NCBI GenBank assembly: GCA_002377245.1 | Contig: DFPL01000055.1 | Coordinates: 1-5,093, forward strand | Source of the DNA: Enterobacteriaceae bacterium UBA3516 | GTDB lineage: Bacteria > Pseudomonadota > Gammaproteobacteria > Enterobacterales > Enterobacteriaceae | Direction: 5' to 3' | Length of the DNA: 5,093 nt | In this document: positions 1 through 5,093 of the stretch, one piece after another | Layout: every line of letters begins with the position of its first letter | Numbering within the stretch: the stretch's first letter is position 1 | Notes under the pieces: model-generated | What the model was told of the DNA's origin: nothing | Seen by the model: the letters and a program-made list of their open reading frames with translations, nothing else | Databases searched by the model: none | Program-made: the position numbers and the translations under genes

Positions 1-1131
1 AATGACGCTATCCCCCGCCCACAGGCGAAAACCCGTAAGGATTTAACGCCCCTGCTGGAAATCCGTAATCTGACCAAGTCGTTTGAGGGTCAGCACGCGG
101 TTGATGATGTCAGTCTGACCATCTACAAAGGCGAGATTTTCGCGCTGCTGGGGCCGTCCGGCTGCGGCAAATCGACGCTACTGCGTATGCTGGCAGGTTT
201 TGAGCTGCCGACCAGCGGGCAAATCATGCTTGATGGCGTCGATCTGGCCCATGTGCCGCCGTATTTGCGCCCGATTAATATGATGTTCCAGTCCTATGCG
301 CTCTTCCCCCACATGACCGTGGAGCAGAATATCGCCTTTGGCCTCAAGCAGGATAAGCTGCCGAAGGCGGAAATTACCGCCCGGGTGGCCGAAATGCTGA
401 ATCTGGTGCATATGCAGGAGTTCGCCAAACGTAAACCTCATCAGTTGTCCGGTGGGCAGCGTCAGCGTGTGGCACTGGCGCGCAGTCTGGCAAAACGACC
501 AAAATTACTGCTGCTGGATGAGCCGATGGGCGCGCTGGATAAAAAGCTGCGCGACCGTATGCAACTGGAAGTGGTCGACATCCTGGAGCGCGTAGGCGTG
601 ACCTGTGTGATGGTGACGCATGACCAGGAAGAGGCGATGACCATGGCGGGACGTATCGCCATCATGAACCGTGGCAAGTTCGTGCAGATTGGTGAGCCGG
701 AAGAGATTTACGAACACCCGACCACCCGCTATAGCGCAGAATTTATCGGTTCCGTTAACGTCTTTGAAGGGGTGCTCAAAGAGCGCCAGGAAGACGGGTT
801 GGTCATTGACTCTCCGGGACTGATTCATCCGCTGAAAGTGGATGTGGATGCCTCCGTCATCGACAACGTGCCGGTTTATGTGGCGCTGCGTCCGGAGAAA
901 ATCATGCTCTGTGAAGAGCCGCCTGCCGATGGCTACAACTTTGCGGTAGGCGAGGTGGTGCATATCGCCTACCTGGGTGACCTGTCGATTTATCATGTGC
1001 GCTTGCAGAGTGGGCAAATGATCAGTGCGCAGCTGCAAAACGCCTATCGTTATCGTAAAGGCATGCCGACCTGGGGCGACGAAGTGCGCCTGTGTTGGGA
1101 AGCGGACAGCTGCGTCGTGCTGACGGTTTAA
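1..1131 (+). CDS. potG: Putrescine ABC transporter ATP-binding protein PotG (only the start codon is missing)
   Basis: PotG is the ATPase of the PotFGHI putrescine importer; it sits on the cytoplasmic face of the inner membrane and drives transport by ATP hydrolysis. The frame is open from base 1 and begins N-D-A-I-P-R-P-Q, which matches E. coli PotG from residue 2. With the missing Met the protein is 377 aa, the E. coli length, so the start codon lies just outside the window; the ATG at 187 is internal. In full-length numbering I see the A-loop aromatic F29, Walker A GPSGCGKST at 52-60, the Q-loop glutamine Q98, the signature LSGGQ at 150-154, Walker B LLLLDEP with D174 and E175, and the switch histidine H208 in VTHDQEE. 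The C-terminal part after about residue 245, including LRPE at 297-300, fits the TOBE-type regulatory domain of spermidine/putrescine ATPases. No key residue is missing. The TAA stop overlaps the ribosome binding site of potH. The family is certain; PotG rather than PotA follows from the potH-potI context and sequence recall. Confidence 0.97.
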   Translation, partial: NDAIPRPQAKTRKDLTPLLEIRNLTKSFEGQHAVDDVSLTIYKGEIFALLGPSGCGKSTLLRMLAGFELPTSGQIMLDGVDLAHVPPYLRPINMMFQSYALFPHMTVEQNIAFGLKQDKLPKAEITARVAEMLNLVHMQEFAKRKPHQLSGGQRQRVALARSLAKRPKLLLLDEPMGALDKKLRDRMQLEVVDILERVGVTCVMVTHDQEEAMTMAGRIAIMNRGKFVQIGEPEEIYEHPTTRYSAEFIGSVNVFEGVLKERQEDGLVIDSPGLIHPLKVDVDASVIDNVPVYVALRPEKIMLCEEPPADGYNFAVGEVVHIAYLGDLSIYHVRLQSGQMISAQLQNAYRYRKGMPTWGDEVRLCWEADSCVVLTV

Positions 1132-1140
1132 GGAGCGGTA

Positions 1141-2094
1141 ATGAGTACACTTGAACCCCCATCCCGCGTTGAACAGCCGGGCGGTTTTAGGCTCTGGCTG
1201 GCGCGTTTACAGATGAAGCACGGGCGCAAACTGGTGATTGCGCTGCCCTATATCTGGCTGATTCTCCTGTTCTTACTGCCGTTTTTGATTGTATTCAAAA
1301 TCAGCCTCGCAGAGATGGCCAGGGCGATTCCCCCCTACACCGATCTGGTGGAGTGGGCCGATAATCAACTGACGATTTCGCTCAACATCAACAACTTCCT
1401 GCAGCTGACGGACGATCCGCTCTATTTTGAAGCTTATCTCCAGTCGTTACAGGTGGCTGGCGTGTCGACAATTTGCTGCCTGCTGCTGGGCTACCCGTTG
1501 GCCTGGGCGGTGGCGCACAGTAAGCCGTCAACCCGCAACATTTTGCTGCTGCTGGTGCTGCTGCCGTCATGGACGTCGTTCCTTATCCGCGTCTATGCGT
1601 GGATGGGCATTCTGAAAAGCAATGGCGTACTGAATAACTTCCTGATCTGGCTCGGCGTCATCGATCAGCCGCTGGCGATTCTGCACACCAATCTGGCGGT
1701 CTATATCGGCATTGTGTACGCTTATCTGCCGTTTATGGTGCTGCCTATCTATACCGCGCTGACCCGTATCGATTACTCGCTGGTGGAAGCCTCTCTGGAT
1801 TTGGGCGCACGTCCGCTGAAAACCTTCTTCAGCGTGATTGTGCCGCTGACCAAAGGGGGCATTATTGCGGGCTCTATGCTGGTATTTATCCCGGCGGTAG
1901 GGGAGTTCGTGATCCCTGAGCTACTGGGGGGGCCAGACAGCATTATGATTGGTCGCGTTCTGTGGCAGGAGTTCTTCAACAACCGTGACTGGCCTGTCGC
2001 TTCGGCGGTCGCCATTATCATGCTGTTGCTGCTGATCGTGCCGATCATGTGGTTCCATAAACATCAGCAGAAACAGATGGGAGAGGGTGCATGA
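1141..2094 (+). CDS. potH: Putrescine ABC transporter permease PotH
   Basis: PotH is one of two different inner-membrane permeases that form the putrescine channel with PotI. It has 317 aa, the same as E. coli PotH. Hydrophobic segments fit six membrane helices at roughly 31-54, 103-125, 133-158, 185-205, 236-258 and 285-304. A long polar periplasmic stretch (about 55-100) follows helix 1, as is usual for this family. The cytoplasmic coupling motif that contacts the ATPase is EASLDLG at 216-222, followed by the expected hydrophobic and proline positions (I..P, V233-P235). The ATG start is supported by AAGGAG at 1130-1135, five bases upstream, which overlaps the potG stop and suggests coupled translation. 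The end overlaps potI by four bases. The first 30 residues are polar and should be cytoplasmic; there is no cleavable signal peptide. Nothing looks degraded. Confidence 0.97.
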   Translation: MSTLEPPSRVEQPGGFRLWLARLQMKHGRKLVIALPYIWLILLFLLPFLIVFKISLAEMARAIPPYTDLVEWADNQLTISLNINNFLQLTDDPLYFEAYLQSLQVAGVSTICCLLLGYPLAWAVAHSKPSTRNILLLLVLLPSWTSFLIRVYAWMGILKSNGVLNNFLIWLGVIDQPLAILHTNLAVYIGIVYAYLPFMVLPIYTALTRIDYSLVEASLDLGARPLKTFFSVIVPLTKGGIIAGSMLVFIPAVGEFVIPELLGGPDSIMIGRVLWQEFFNNRDWPVASAVAIIMLLLLIVPIMWFHKHQQKQMGEGA

Positions 2095-2936
2095 ATAACT
2101 TGCCGGTTGTGCGCTCACCGTGGCGTATCCTGATTCTGGTGCTGGGTTTTACTTTTCTCTATGCACCGATGCTGATGCTGGTCATCTACTCGTTTAACAG
2201 CTCTAAGCTGGTGACCGTCTGGGCAGGCTGGTCGACACGCTGGTATGGCGAGCTTTTCCGTGACGATGCGATGATGAGCGCGGTGGGGCTGAGCCTTACC
2301 ATTGCCGCCTGTGCCGCCACCATGGCGGCGGTACTGGGGACCATCGCCGCCGTCGTGATGGTGCGTTTTGGCCGTTTTCGTGGCTCGAATGGCTTTGCGT
2401 TTATGATAACCGCACCGCTGGTTATGCCCGATGTCATCACCGGTCTGTCGCTGCTGTTGCTGTTTGTGGCGCTGGCCCACGCCATTGGCTGGCCGTCAGA
2501 CCGCGGCATGCTGACCATCTGGCTGGCCCATGTCACCTTCTGTACGGCCTACGTGGCGGTGGTTATCTCGTCGCGTCTGCGCGAGCTTGACCGCTCCATT
2601 GAAGAGGCGGCGATGGATCTGGGGGCGACCCCCCTTAAGGTCTTCTTCATCATCACCTTACCAATGCTGATGCCCGCCATCATATCAGGCTGGCTGCTGG
2701 CCTTTACCCTGTCACTGGATGACCTGGTGATTGCGAGCTTCGTCTCCGGCCCGGGGGCGACAACCCTGCCGATGCTGGTGTTCTCCAGCGTGCGCATGGG
2801 GGTGAATCCGGAAATCAACGCCCTGGCCTCGTTGATCCTTGGCGTTGTGGGGATCGTTGGTTTTATCGCCTGGTGTCTGATGGCGCGTGCTGAAAAGCAA
2901 CGTATCAGAGATATCCAGCGTGCAAGACGGGGATAA
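2091..2936 (+). CDS. potI: Putrescine ABC transporter permease PotI
   Basis: PotI is the second channel subunit of the PotFGHI putrescine importer and pairs with PotH in the inner membrane. It has 281 aa, the E. coli length. Six hydrophobic segments are visible at about 11-34, 63-90, 103-130, 139-160, 190-215 and 244-264. The ATPase-coupling motif is EAAMDLG at 172-178, with the downstream LP at 190-191, closer to the classical EAA consensus than the PotH copy. The start codon overlaps the potH stop in an ATGA arrangement (2091-2094), typical of translational coupling that keeps two permease subunits at equal levels. GGAG at 2080-2083 lies seven bases upstream and supports this start. It is the last transport gene of the operon; a hairpin begins 29 bases after its stop. 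No truncation or missing motif was seen. Confidence 0.97.
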   Translation: MNNLPVVRSPWRILILVLGFTFLYAPMLMLVIYSFNSSKLVTVWAGWSTRWYGELFRDDAMMSAVGLSLTIAACAATMAAVLGTIAAVVMVRFGRFRGSNGFAFMITAPLVMPDVITGLSLLLLFVALAHAIGWPSDRGMLTIWLAHVTFCTAYVAVVISSRLRELDRSIEEAAMDLGATPLKVFFIITLPMLMPAIISGWLLAFTLSLDDLVIASFVSGPGATTLPMLVFSSVRMGVNPEINALASLILGVVGIVGFIAWCLMARAEKQRIRDIQRARRG

Positions 2937-2965
2937 TGCCACTAGAATCTTTACAGTTGTGTCGC

Positions 2966-2990
2966 AGATGCCGCGCTTGTCGCGGCATCT
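2966..2990 (+). other. Perfect 10-bp hairpin after potI
   Basis: The arm AGATGCCGCG (2966-2975), the loop CTTGT and the arm CGCGGCATCT (2981-2990) form a perfect, GC-rich stem with a five-base loop, starting 29 bases after the potI stop and ending 21 bases before the ybjO start. The bases that follow are ATTCACAGGG, so the T-run of an intrinsic terminator is absent. It could stabilise the 3' end of potFGHI mRNA, pause or partly terminate transcription, or help a Rho-dependent end. Its position between the high-use transport genes and ybjO fits a role in lowering ybjO expression, but that is inference. Confidence 0.7.
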
Positions 2991-3011
2991 ATTCACAGGG
3001 AATAGTACCAA

Positions 3012-3485
3012 TTGGGATTCTTTACTAAAACACGCCACACCCACGCCCGCCCGAATGTTCCGGCGTTAGTTCAGGTCGCGGCTATCGCCATTATCACCAT
3101 CCGTTGCGTTGACTTTCTGATGATTTTCATCACGCTCGGCCCGCAAGGTCTGGTCGATTTTGTCCAGCGCAGCGCACAAACATGGGCGTTAACCCTGATT
3201 TTCTTCGGCAGCCTGGTGTTGGTATTCATCGAAATACTTTGTGCCTTTTCGGTGGTTAAAGGCCGAAACTGGGCGCGTTGGATCTATTTGCTGACCCAAC
3301 TCATCTCGGGTAGCTATCTTTGGGCGGCTTCGTTGGGTTACGGCTATCCGGAGCTGTTTAGCATCCCTGGGGAATCAAAACGTGAGATTTTCCGAACCCT
3401 CATGATGCAAAAATTGCCGGATCTTCTGGCGCTGCTTCTGTTGTTTGTTCCGTCACCCAGCCGACGGTTTTTCCGACTGCAATAA
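3012..3485 (+). CDS. ybjO: YbjO-family inner membrane protein (DUF2593), TTG start
   Basis: The function is unknown. The protein resembles E. coli YbjO, notably in the stretches WARWIYLLTQ, SYLWAASLGYGYPELF and SIPGESKREIF. It is 157 aa and very hydrophobic, with likely membrane helices at about 16-40, 57-81, 86-108 and 133-147, and a basic C-terminal tail (RRFFRLQ). No catalytic motif or signal peptide cleavage site is visible. The start is TTG at 3012, because an in-frame TAG at 3003-3005 blocks any further extension and the next in-frame ATG would cut into helix 1. E. coli YbjO, as I recall it, is 162 aa and has five more residues before this point, so the N-terminus differs. AGGGA at 2997-3001 is a possible ribosome binding site, but its ten-base spacing is long, which together with TTG suggests weak translation. 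No good promoter was seen in the gap, so cotranscription with potFGHI past the hairpin is possible. The gene is not required for transport as far as is known. Confidence 0.87.
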   Translation: MGFFTKTRHTHARPNVPALVQVAAIAIITIRCVDFLMIFITLGPQGLVDFVQRSAQTWALTLIFFGSLVLVFIEILCAFSVVKGRNWARWIYLLTQLISGSYLWAASLGYGYPELFSIPGESKREIFRTLMMQKLPDLLALLLLFVPSPSRRFFRLQ

Positions 3486-3488
3486 CGG

Positions 3489-3497
3489 TGGTACAAT
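3489..3497 (+). promoter_or_regulatory. Extended -10 promoter for rlmC
   Basis: TGG-TACAAT matches the extended -10 pattern TGnTATAAT at all but one position and lies just after the ybjO stop. The predicted start of transcription is near 3504, about 23 bases before the rlmC ATG. The -35 region would fall in the T-rich end of ybjO near 3469-3474 (TTTTCC) and is weak, which an extended -10 can compensate for. It would let rlmC be expressed independently of the pot operon. Confidence 0.55.
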
Positions 3498-3513
3498 CCG
3501 GCCCCCGCAAAAC

Positions 3514-3519
3514 AGAAGG
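3514..3519 (+). promoter_or_regulatory. Ribosome binding site fixing the original rlmC start
   Basis: AGAAGG lies seven bases before the ATG at 3527. It shows that translation starts at the original rlmC ATG upstream of the premature stop, and no comparable site precedes the later in-frame starts TTG 3599 or ATG 3611. The signal is intact, so the cell presumably still translates the short 21-codon N-terminal piece. Confidence 0.7.
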
Positions 3520-3526
3520 CTTTATT

Positions 3527-4654
3527 ATGCAGTGCTCACTTTATGACGCCGGACGCTGTCGATCCTGCCAGTGGATTGAGCAACCGGTATAAACACAATT
3601 GACCGCTAAAATGTCGGATCTCCGTACGCTGATGGAGGGATTACCAGTAGCCGAATGGTGTGCGCCGGTGAGTGGCCCTGAAGCGGGCTTTCGTAATAAA
3701 GCAAAAATGGTCGTCAGCGGTAGCGTTGAGAAACCCCTGTTCGGTATGCTGCATCGTGACGGAACGCCGGTTGATCTGACCGATTGTCCGTTATACCCGC
3801 CATCCTTCTCTCTGGCATTTACCGCCCTGAAACCCTTTATCGCCCGTGCCGGTTTAACGCCCTATAACGTTGAACGCAAGCGCGGTGAACTGAAATACCT
3901 CCTGCTCACCGAAAGCCAGCACACCGGTGGGATGATGCTCAGGTTTGTGCTGCGCTCTGAAGCCAAGCTTGAGCAGCTACGCGCGGCGTTGCCCTGGTTG
4001 CAGGCTCAACTGCCCACCTTAAGCGTCATCTCCGTCAATATTCAGCCGGTGCATATGGCGATTATGGAGGGTGAAAAGGAGATATTCCTGACGCAACAGC
4101 AGGCGCTGGCAGAATGCTTCAACGATGTGCCTTTATGGATCCGTCCGCAAAGCTTTTTCCAGACCAACCCGGTAGTCGCCAGCGCGTTATACGCGACGGC
4201 CAGGGAGTGGGTGAGATCGCTGCCGGTACAGCATATGTGGGATCTCTTCTGCGGCGTGGGCGGCTTTGGTTTGCACTGCGCCACACCTGAGATGACGCTG
4301 ACCGGGATCGAAATTGCGCCGGAAGCTATTGCCAGCGCTACCCAGTCTGCGGAACAGTTGGGCCTGACCCGGCTGCATTTTCAGGCCCTCGACTCTACGG
4401 CTTTTGCAACAGACCAGGGGGACGTGCCGGATCTGGTGCTGGTGAACCCACCGCGCCGCGGGATTGGCAAAGCACTTTGTGACTACCTGAGCCGCATGGC
4501 GCCGCCGTTTCTTGTCTACTCAAGCTGTAACGCACAGACCATGGCGAAGGATTTCCGCCTGTTGCCGGGTTACCGTATTGAACGGGTGCAACTGTTTGAT
4601 ATGTTCCCGCATACCGCCCACTACGAAGTGCTGACGCTGCTTATCCGAAAATAG
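3527..4654 (+). pseudogene. rlmC: rlmC (rumB), 23S rRNA m5U747 methyltransferase gene with in-frame TAA at codon 22
   Basis: RlmC uses S-adenosylmethionine to methylate C5 of U747 in 23S rRNA and carries a [4Fe-4S] cluster. From ATG 3527 to TAG 4654 the frame has 375 sense positions, the E. coli RlmC length, with no insertion or deletion. Codon 22 (3590-3592) is TAA, and clear RlmC sequence resumes in the same frame with TQLTAK. E. coli has proline at this position. All checkable functional residues keep E. coli numbering: cluster cysteines C3, C11, C14 and C87 (in DCPLYP), the AdoMet motif DLFCGVGG from 239, N307 in NPPRRG, and the catalytic nucleophile C334 in SSCNAQT. The stop leaves C3, C11 and C14 on a 21-residue peptide. 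One base change from a sense codon such as TCA, CAA or GAA explains it. The conserved remainder means the change is very recent, is a sequencing error, or leaves some function. I call it a probable nonsense-mutated gene; family identity is certain, inactivity is not. Confidence 0.85.
3599..4654 (+). CDS. rlmC: Residual RlmC reading frame after the premature stop (N-terminally shortened methyltransferase)
   Basis: This is the part of rlmC that could still be translated if ribosomes restart after the TAA. The nearest in-frame starts are TTG 3599, six bases after the stop (351 aa), and ATG 3611 (347 aa). Neither has a purine-rich ribosome binding site, so only inefficient termination-reinitiation is plausible. 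The product would keep the substrate-recognition region, the Rossmann-type AdoMet domain and the catalytic cysteine (full-length C334). It would lose three of four [4Fe-4S] ligands, leaving C87 alone. In the related RumA/RlmD enzyme the cluster lies in the region involved in folding and RNA contact, so a stable active enzyme is doubtful. Treat this as the alternative reading to the pseudogene entry, not as a second gene. Confidence 0.4.
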   Translation: MTAKMSDLRTLMEGLPVAEWCAPVSGPEAGFRNKAKMVVSGSVEKPLFGMLHRDGTPVDLTDCPLYPPSFSLAFTALKPFIARAGLTPYNVERKRGELKYLLLTESQHTGGMMLRFVLRSEAKLEQLRAALPWLQAQLPTLSVISVNIQPVHMAIMEGEKEIFLTQQQALAECFNDVPLWIRPQSFFQTNPVVASALYATAREWVRSLPVQHMWDLFCGVGGFGLHCATPEMTLTGIEIAPEAIASATQSAEQLGLTRLHFQALDSTAFATDQGDVPDLVLVNPPRRGIGKALCDYLSRMAPPFLVYSSCNAQTMAKDFRLLPGYRIERVQLFDMFPHTAHYEVLTLLIRK

Positions 4655-4671
4655 TGCCCTTCTGAAATTTA

Positions 4672-4710
4672 TAACGAATTTGTGACAACTTCCTGCCCGG
4701 TTATTCGTTA
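4672..4710 (+). promoter_or_regulatory. 8-bp inverted repeat in the response regulator leader
   Basis: TAACGAAT (4672-4679) and ATTCGTTA (4703-4710) are perfect reverse complements separated by 23 bases. The right arm overlaps both arms used by the hairpin at 4697-4735, so the two structures cannot form together in RNA. As DNA, the two arms could instead be paired half-sites for a regulator. A TATAAC word at 4670-4675 is a possible -10 element but has no good -35 partner. Confidence 0.5.
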
Positions 4711-4735
4711 CTCTAATCAGTAACGCCCTAACCGG
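4697..4735 (+). promoter_or_regulatory. Nested inverted repeat covering the response regulator ribosome binding site
   Basis: The outer arms are CCGGTTA (4697-4703) and TAACCGG (4729-4735). The inner arms are CGTTACT (4706-4712) and AGTAACG (4719-4725), with a six-base loop, CTAATC. The stems are separated by a small internal loop (TT against CCC). The 3' outer arm includes the first two bases of GGAA (4734-4737), the likely ribosome binding site of the gene at 4744, so folding could reduce translation. No T-run follows, so it is not a usual terminator for rlmC. It may equally be an operator for autoregulation; the sequence alone does not decide. Confidence 0.6.
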
Positions 4736-4743
4736 AACAGAAG

Positions 4744-5093
4744 ATGGACGCCGCTAAAAAAATACTGTTGGTCGAAGACGATCGGGATATTGCTGACCTG
4801 TTGCAGCTCAACCTGCGGGATGAGGGCTTTCAGATTGTCCACGAAGAGGATGGCGCGAAAGCACTGCTTCAACTGGAGAAAACTGACTGGGATGCGGTGA
4901 TCCTCGATTTAATGCTGCCGAATGTGGATGGGCTGGAAATTTGTCGTCGTATCCGGCAGATGACCCGCTACCTGCCGGTGATTATCATCAGCGCCAGATC
5001 CAGCGAAACGCACCGCGTGTTGGGCCTGGAAATGGGCGCAGACGACTACCTGGCAAAACCCTTTTCAGTGCTGGAACTGGTGGCGCGGGTGAA
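4744..5093 (+). CDS. Two-component response regulator, receiver domain (3' end outside the window)
   Basis: Only the first 116 codons are visible, all of them receiver domain. The acidic pair is D12-D13 (in VEDD), the phosphorylation site is D55 (VILDLMLP), the switch residue is S83 (IIISAR) and the conserved lysine is K105 (YLAKPF). The GADDYLAKPFSVLEL ending is typical of the OmpR/PhoB class, so a winged-helix DNA-binding domain probably follows, but that part is not in the window. The ATG at 4744 is preceded by GGAA at 4734-4737, six bases away, partly inside a hairpin. All key phosphorelay residues are present, so it should be phosphorylated by a partner sensor kinase, likely encoded just downstream. 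It begins 89 bases after rlmC on the same strand. In E. coli K-12 artJ occupies this place, so the gene is accessory relative to that genome. I do not recognise a specific named regulator and assign no signal or regulon. Confidence 0.93.
   Translation, partial: MDAAKKILLVEDDRDIADLLQLNLRDEGFQIVHEEDGAKALLQLEKTDWDAVILDLMLPNVDGLEICRRIRQMTRYLPVIIISARSSETHRVLGLEMGADDYLAKPFSVLELVARV

Noticed and set aside
187..189. ATG at 187 as the potG start
   Set aside because: It lies after Walker A (about 151-177), and the frame is open to base 1 with the known PotG N-terminus, so it is an internal methionine.
505..1038. 177-codon antisense open frame over potG, and other minus-strand frames over potG, potH, potI and rlmC
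   Set aside because: They lie opposite well-conserved genes, have compositions expected from reversed codons, contain no recognisable domain and lack supporting ribosome binding sites.
1427..1615. 62-codon + strand frame inside potH
   Set aside because: It is an out-of-frame shadow of a leucine-rich membrane segment; the cysteine and tryptophan richness comes from shifted CTG codons.
2966..2990. Hairpin after potI as a Rho-independent terminator
   Set aside because: The stem is followed by ATTCAC with no T-run, so the standard definition is not met.
2887..3069. 60-codon + strand frame spanning the end of potI, the hairpin and the start of ybjO
   Set aside because: It overlaps potI and ybjO in another frame, runs through the hairpin, and shows no family resemblance or start signal.
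3590..3592. Programmed recoding or read-through of the rlmC TAA
   Set aside because: TAA is not used for selenocysteine or pyrrolysine, the following bases are not a known leaky context, and E. coli rlmC has a sense codon here.
3527..3640. Frameshift in rlmC as the cause of the break
   Set aside because: Sequence before and after the stop is in the same frame and the total length equals 375 codons, so a substitution explains it without an indel.
4655..4743. Intrinsic terminator for rlmC in the gap before the response regulator
   Set aside because: The hairpins are present but none is followed by a T-run.

Overview
This is a chromosomal window from a gamma-proteobacterium of the family Enterobacteriaceae. 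The encoded proteins are close, nearly colinear matches to Escherichia coli PotG, PotH, PotI, YbjO and RlmC as I remember them. The wording differs enough from E. coli, and a regulator gene follows rlmC, so an Enterobacter, Lelliottia, Leclercia or Klebsiella type genome is more likely than E. coli itself. The genus is an inference from memory and was not computed. All genes lie on the + strand.

Positions 1-2936 hold the last three genes of the putrescine uptake operon potFGHI. PotG is the ATPase and lacks only its start codon in this window. PotH and PotI are the two membrane channel subunits. The genes are tightly packed: potG and potH are 9 bases apart, and potH and potI overlap by 4 bases. 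The periplasmic binding protein gene potF would lie just upstream. Together they form one ATP-driven importer in the inner membrane.

Positions 2937-3011 form a short gap with a perfect 10-bp hairpin. Next comes ybjO (3012-3485), a small four-helix membrane protein of unknown function that appears to start at TTG.

Positions 3486-4654 carry rlmC (rumB), the 23S rRNA U747 methyltransferase gene, with an extended -10 promoter and a good ribosome binding site. The reading frame has exactly the E. coli length (375 codons) and keeps every catalytic residue I can check, but codon 22 is TAA. The stop separates three of the four iron-sulfur cysteines (C3, C11, C14) from the rest of the enzyme. This is the most notable observation here: a single-base nonsense mutation, a very recent pseudogene, or a sequencing error.

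Positions 4655-4743 form a compact leader containing several inverted copies of a TAACG/CGTTA word that can build two mutually exclusive hairpins, one of which covers the ribosome binding site. It leads into the start of a response regulator gene (4744 to the window end), presumably the first gene of a two-component system. In E. coli K-12 the gene after rlmC is artJ, so this is an accessory insertion relative to that layout.

I see no tRNA, rRNA, insertion sequence, CRISPR array or convincing intrinsic terminator, and no wholly new system. The findings worth following are the rlmC stop codon and the leader of the response regulator gene.
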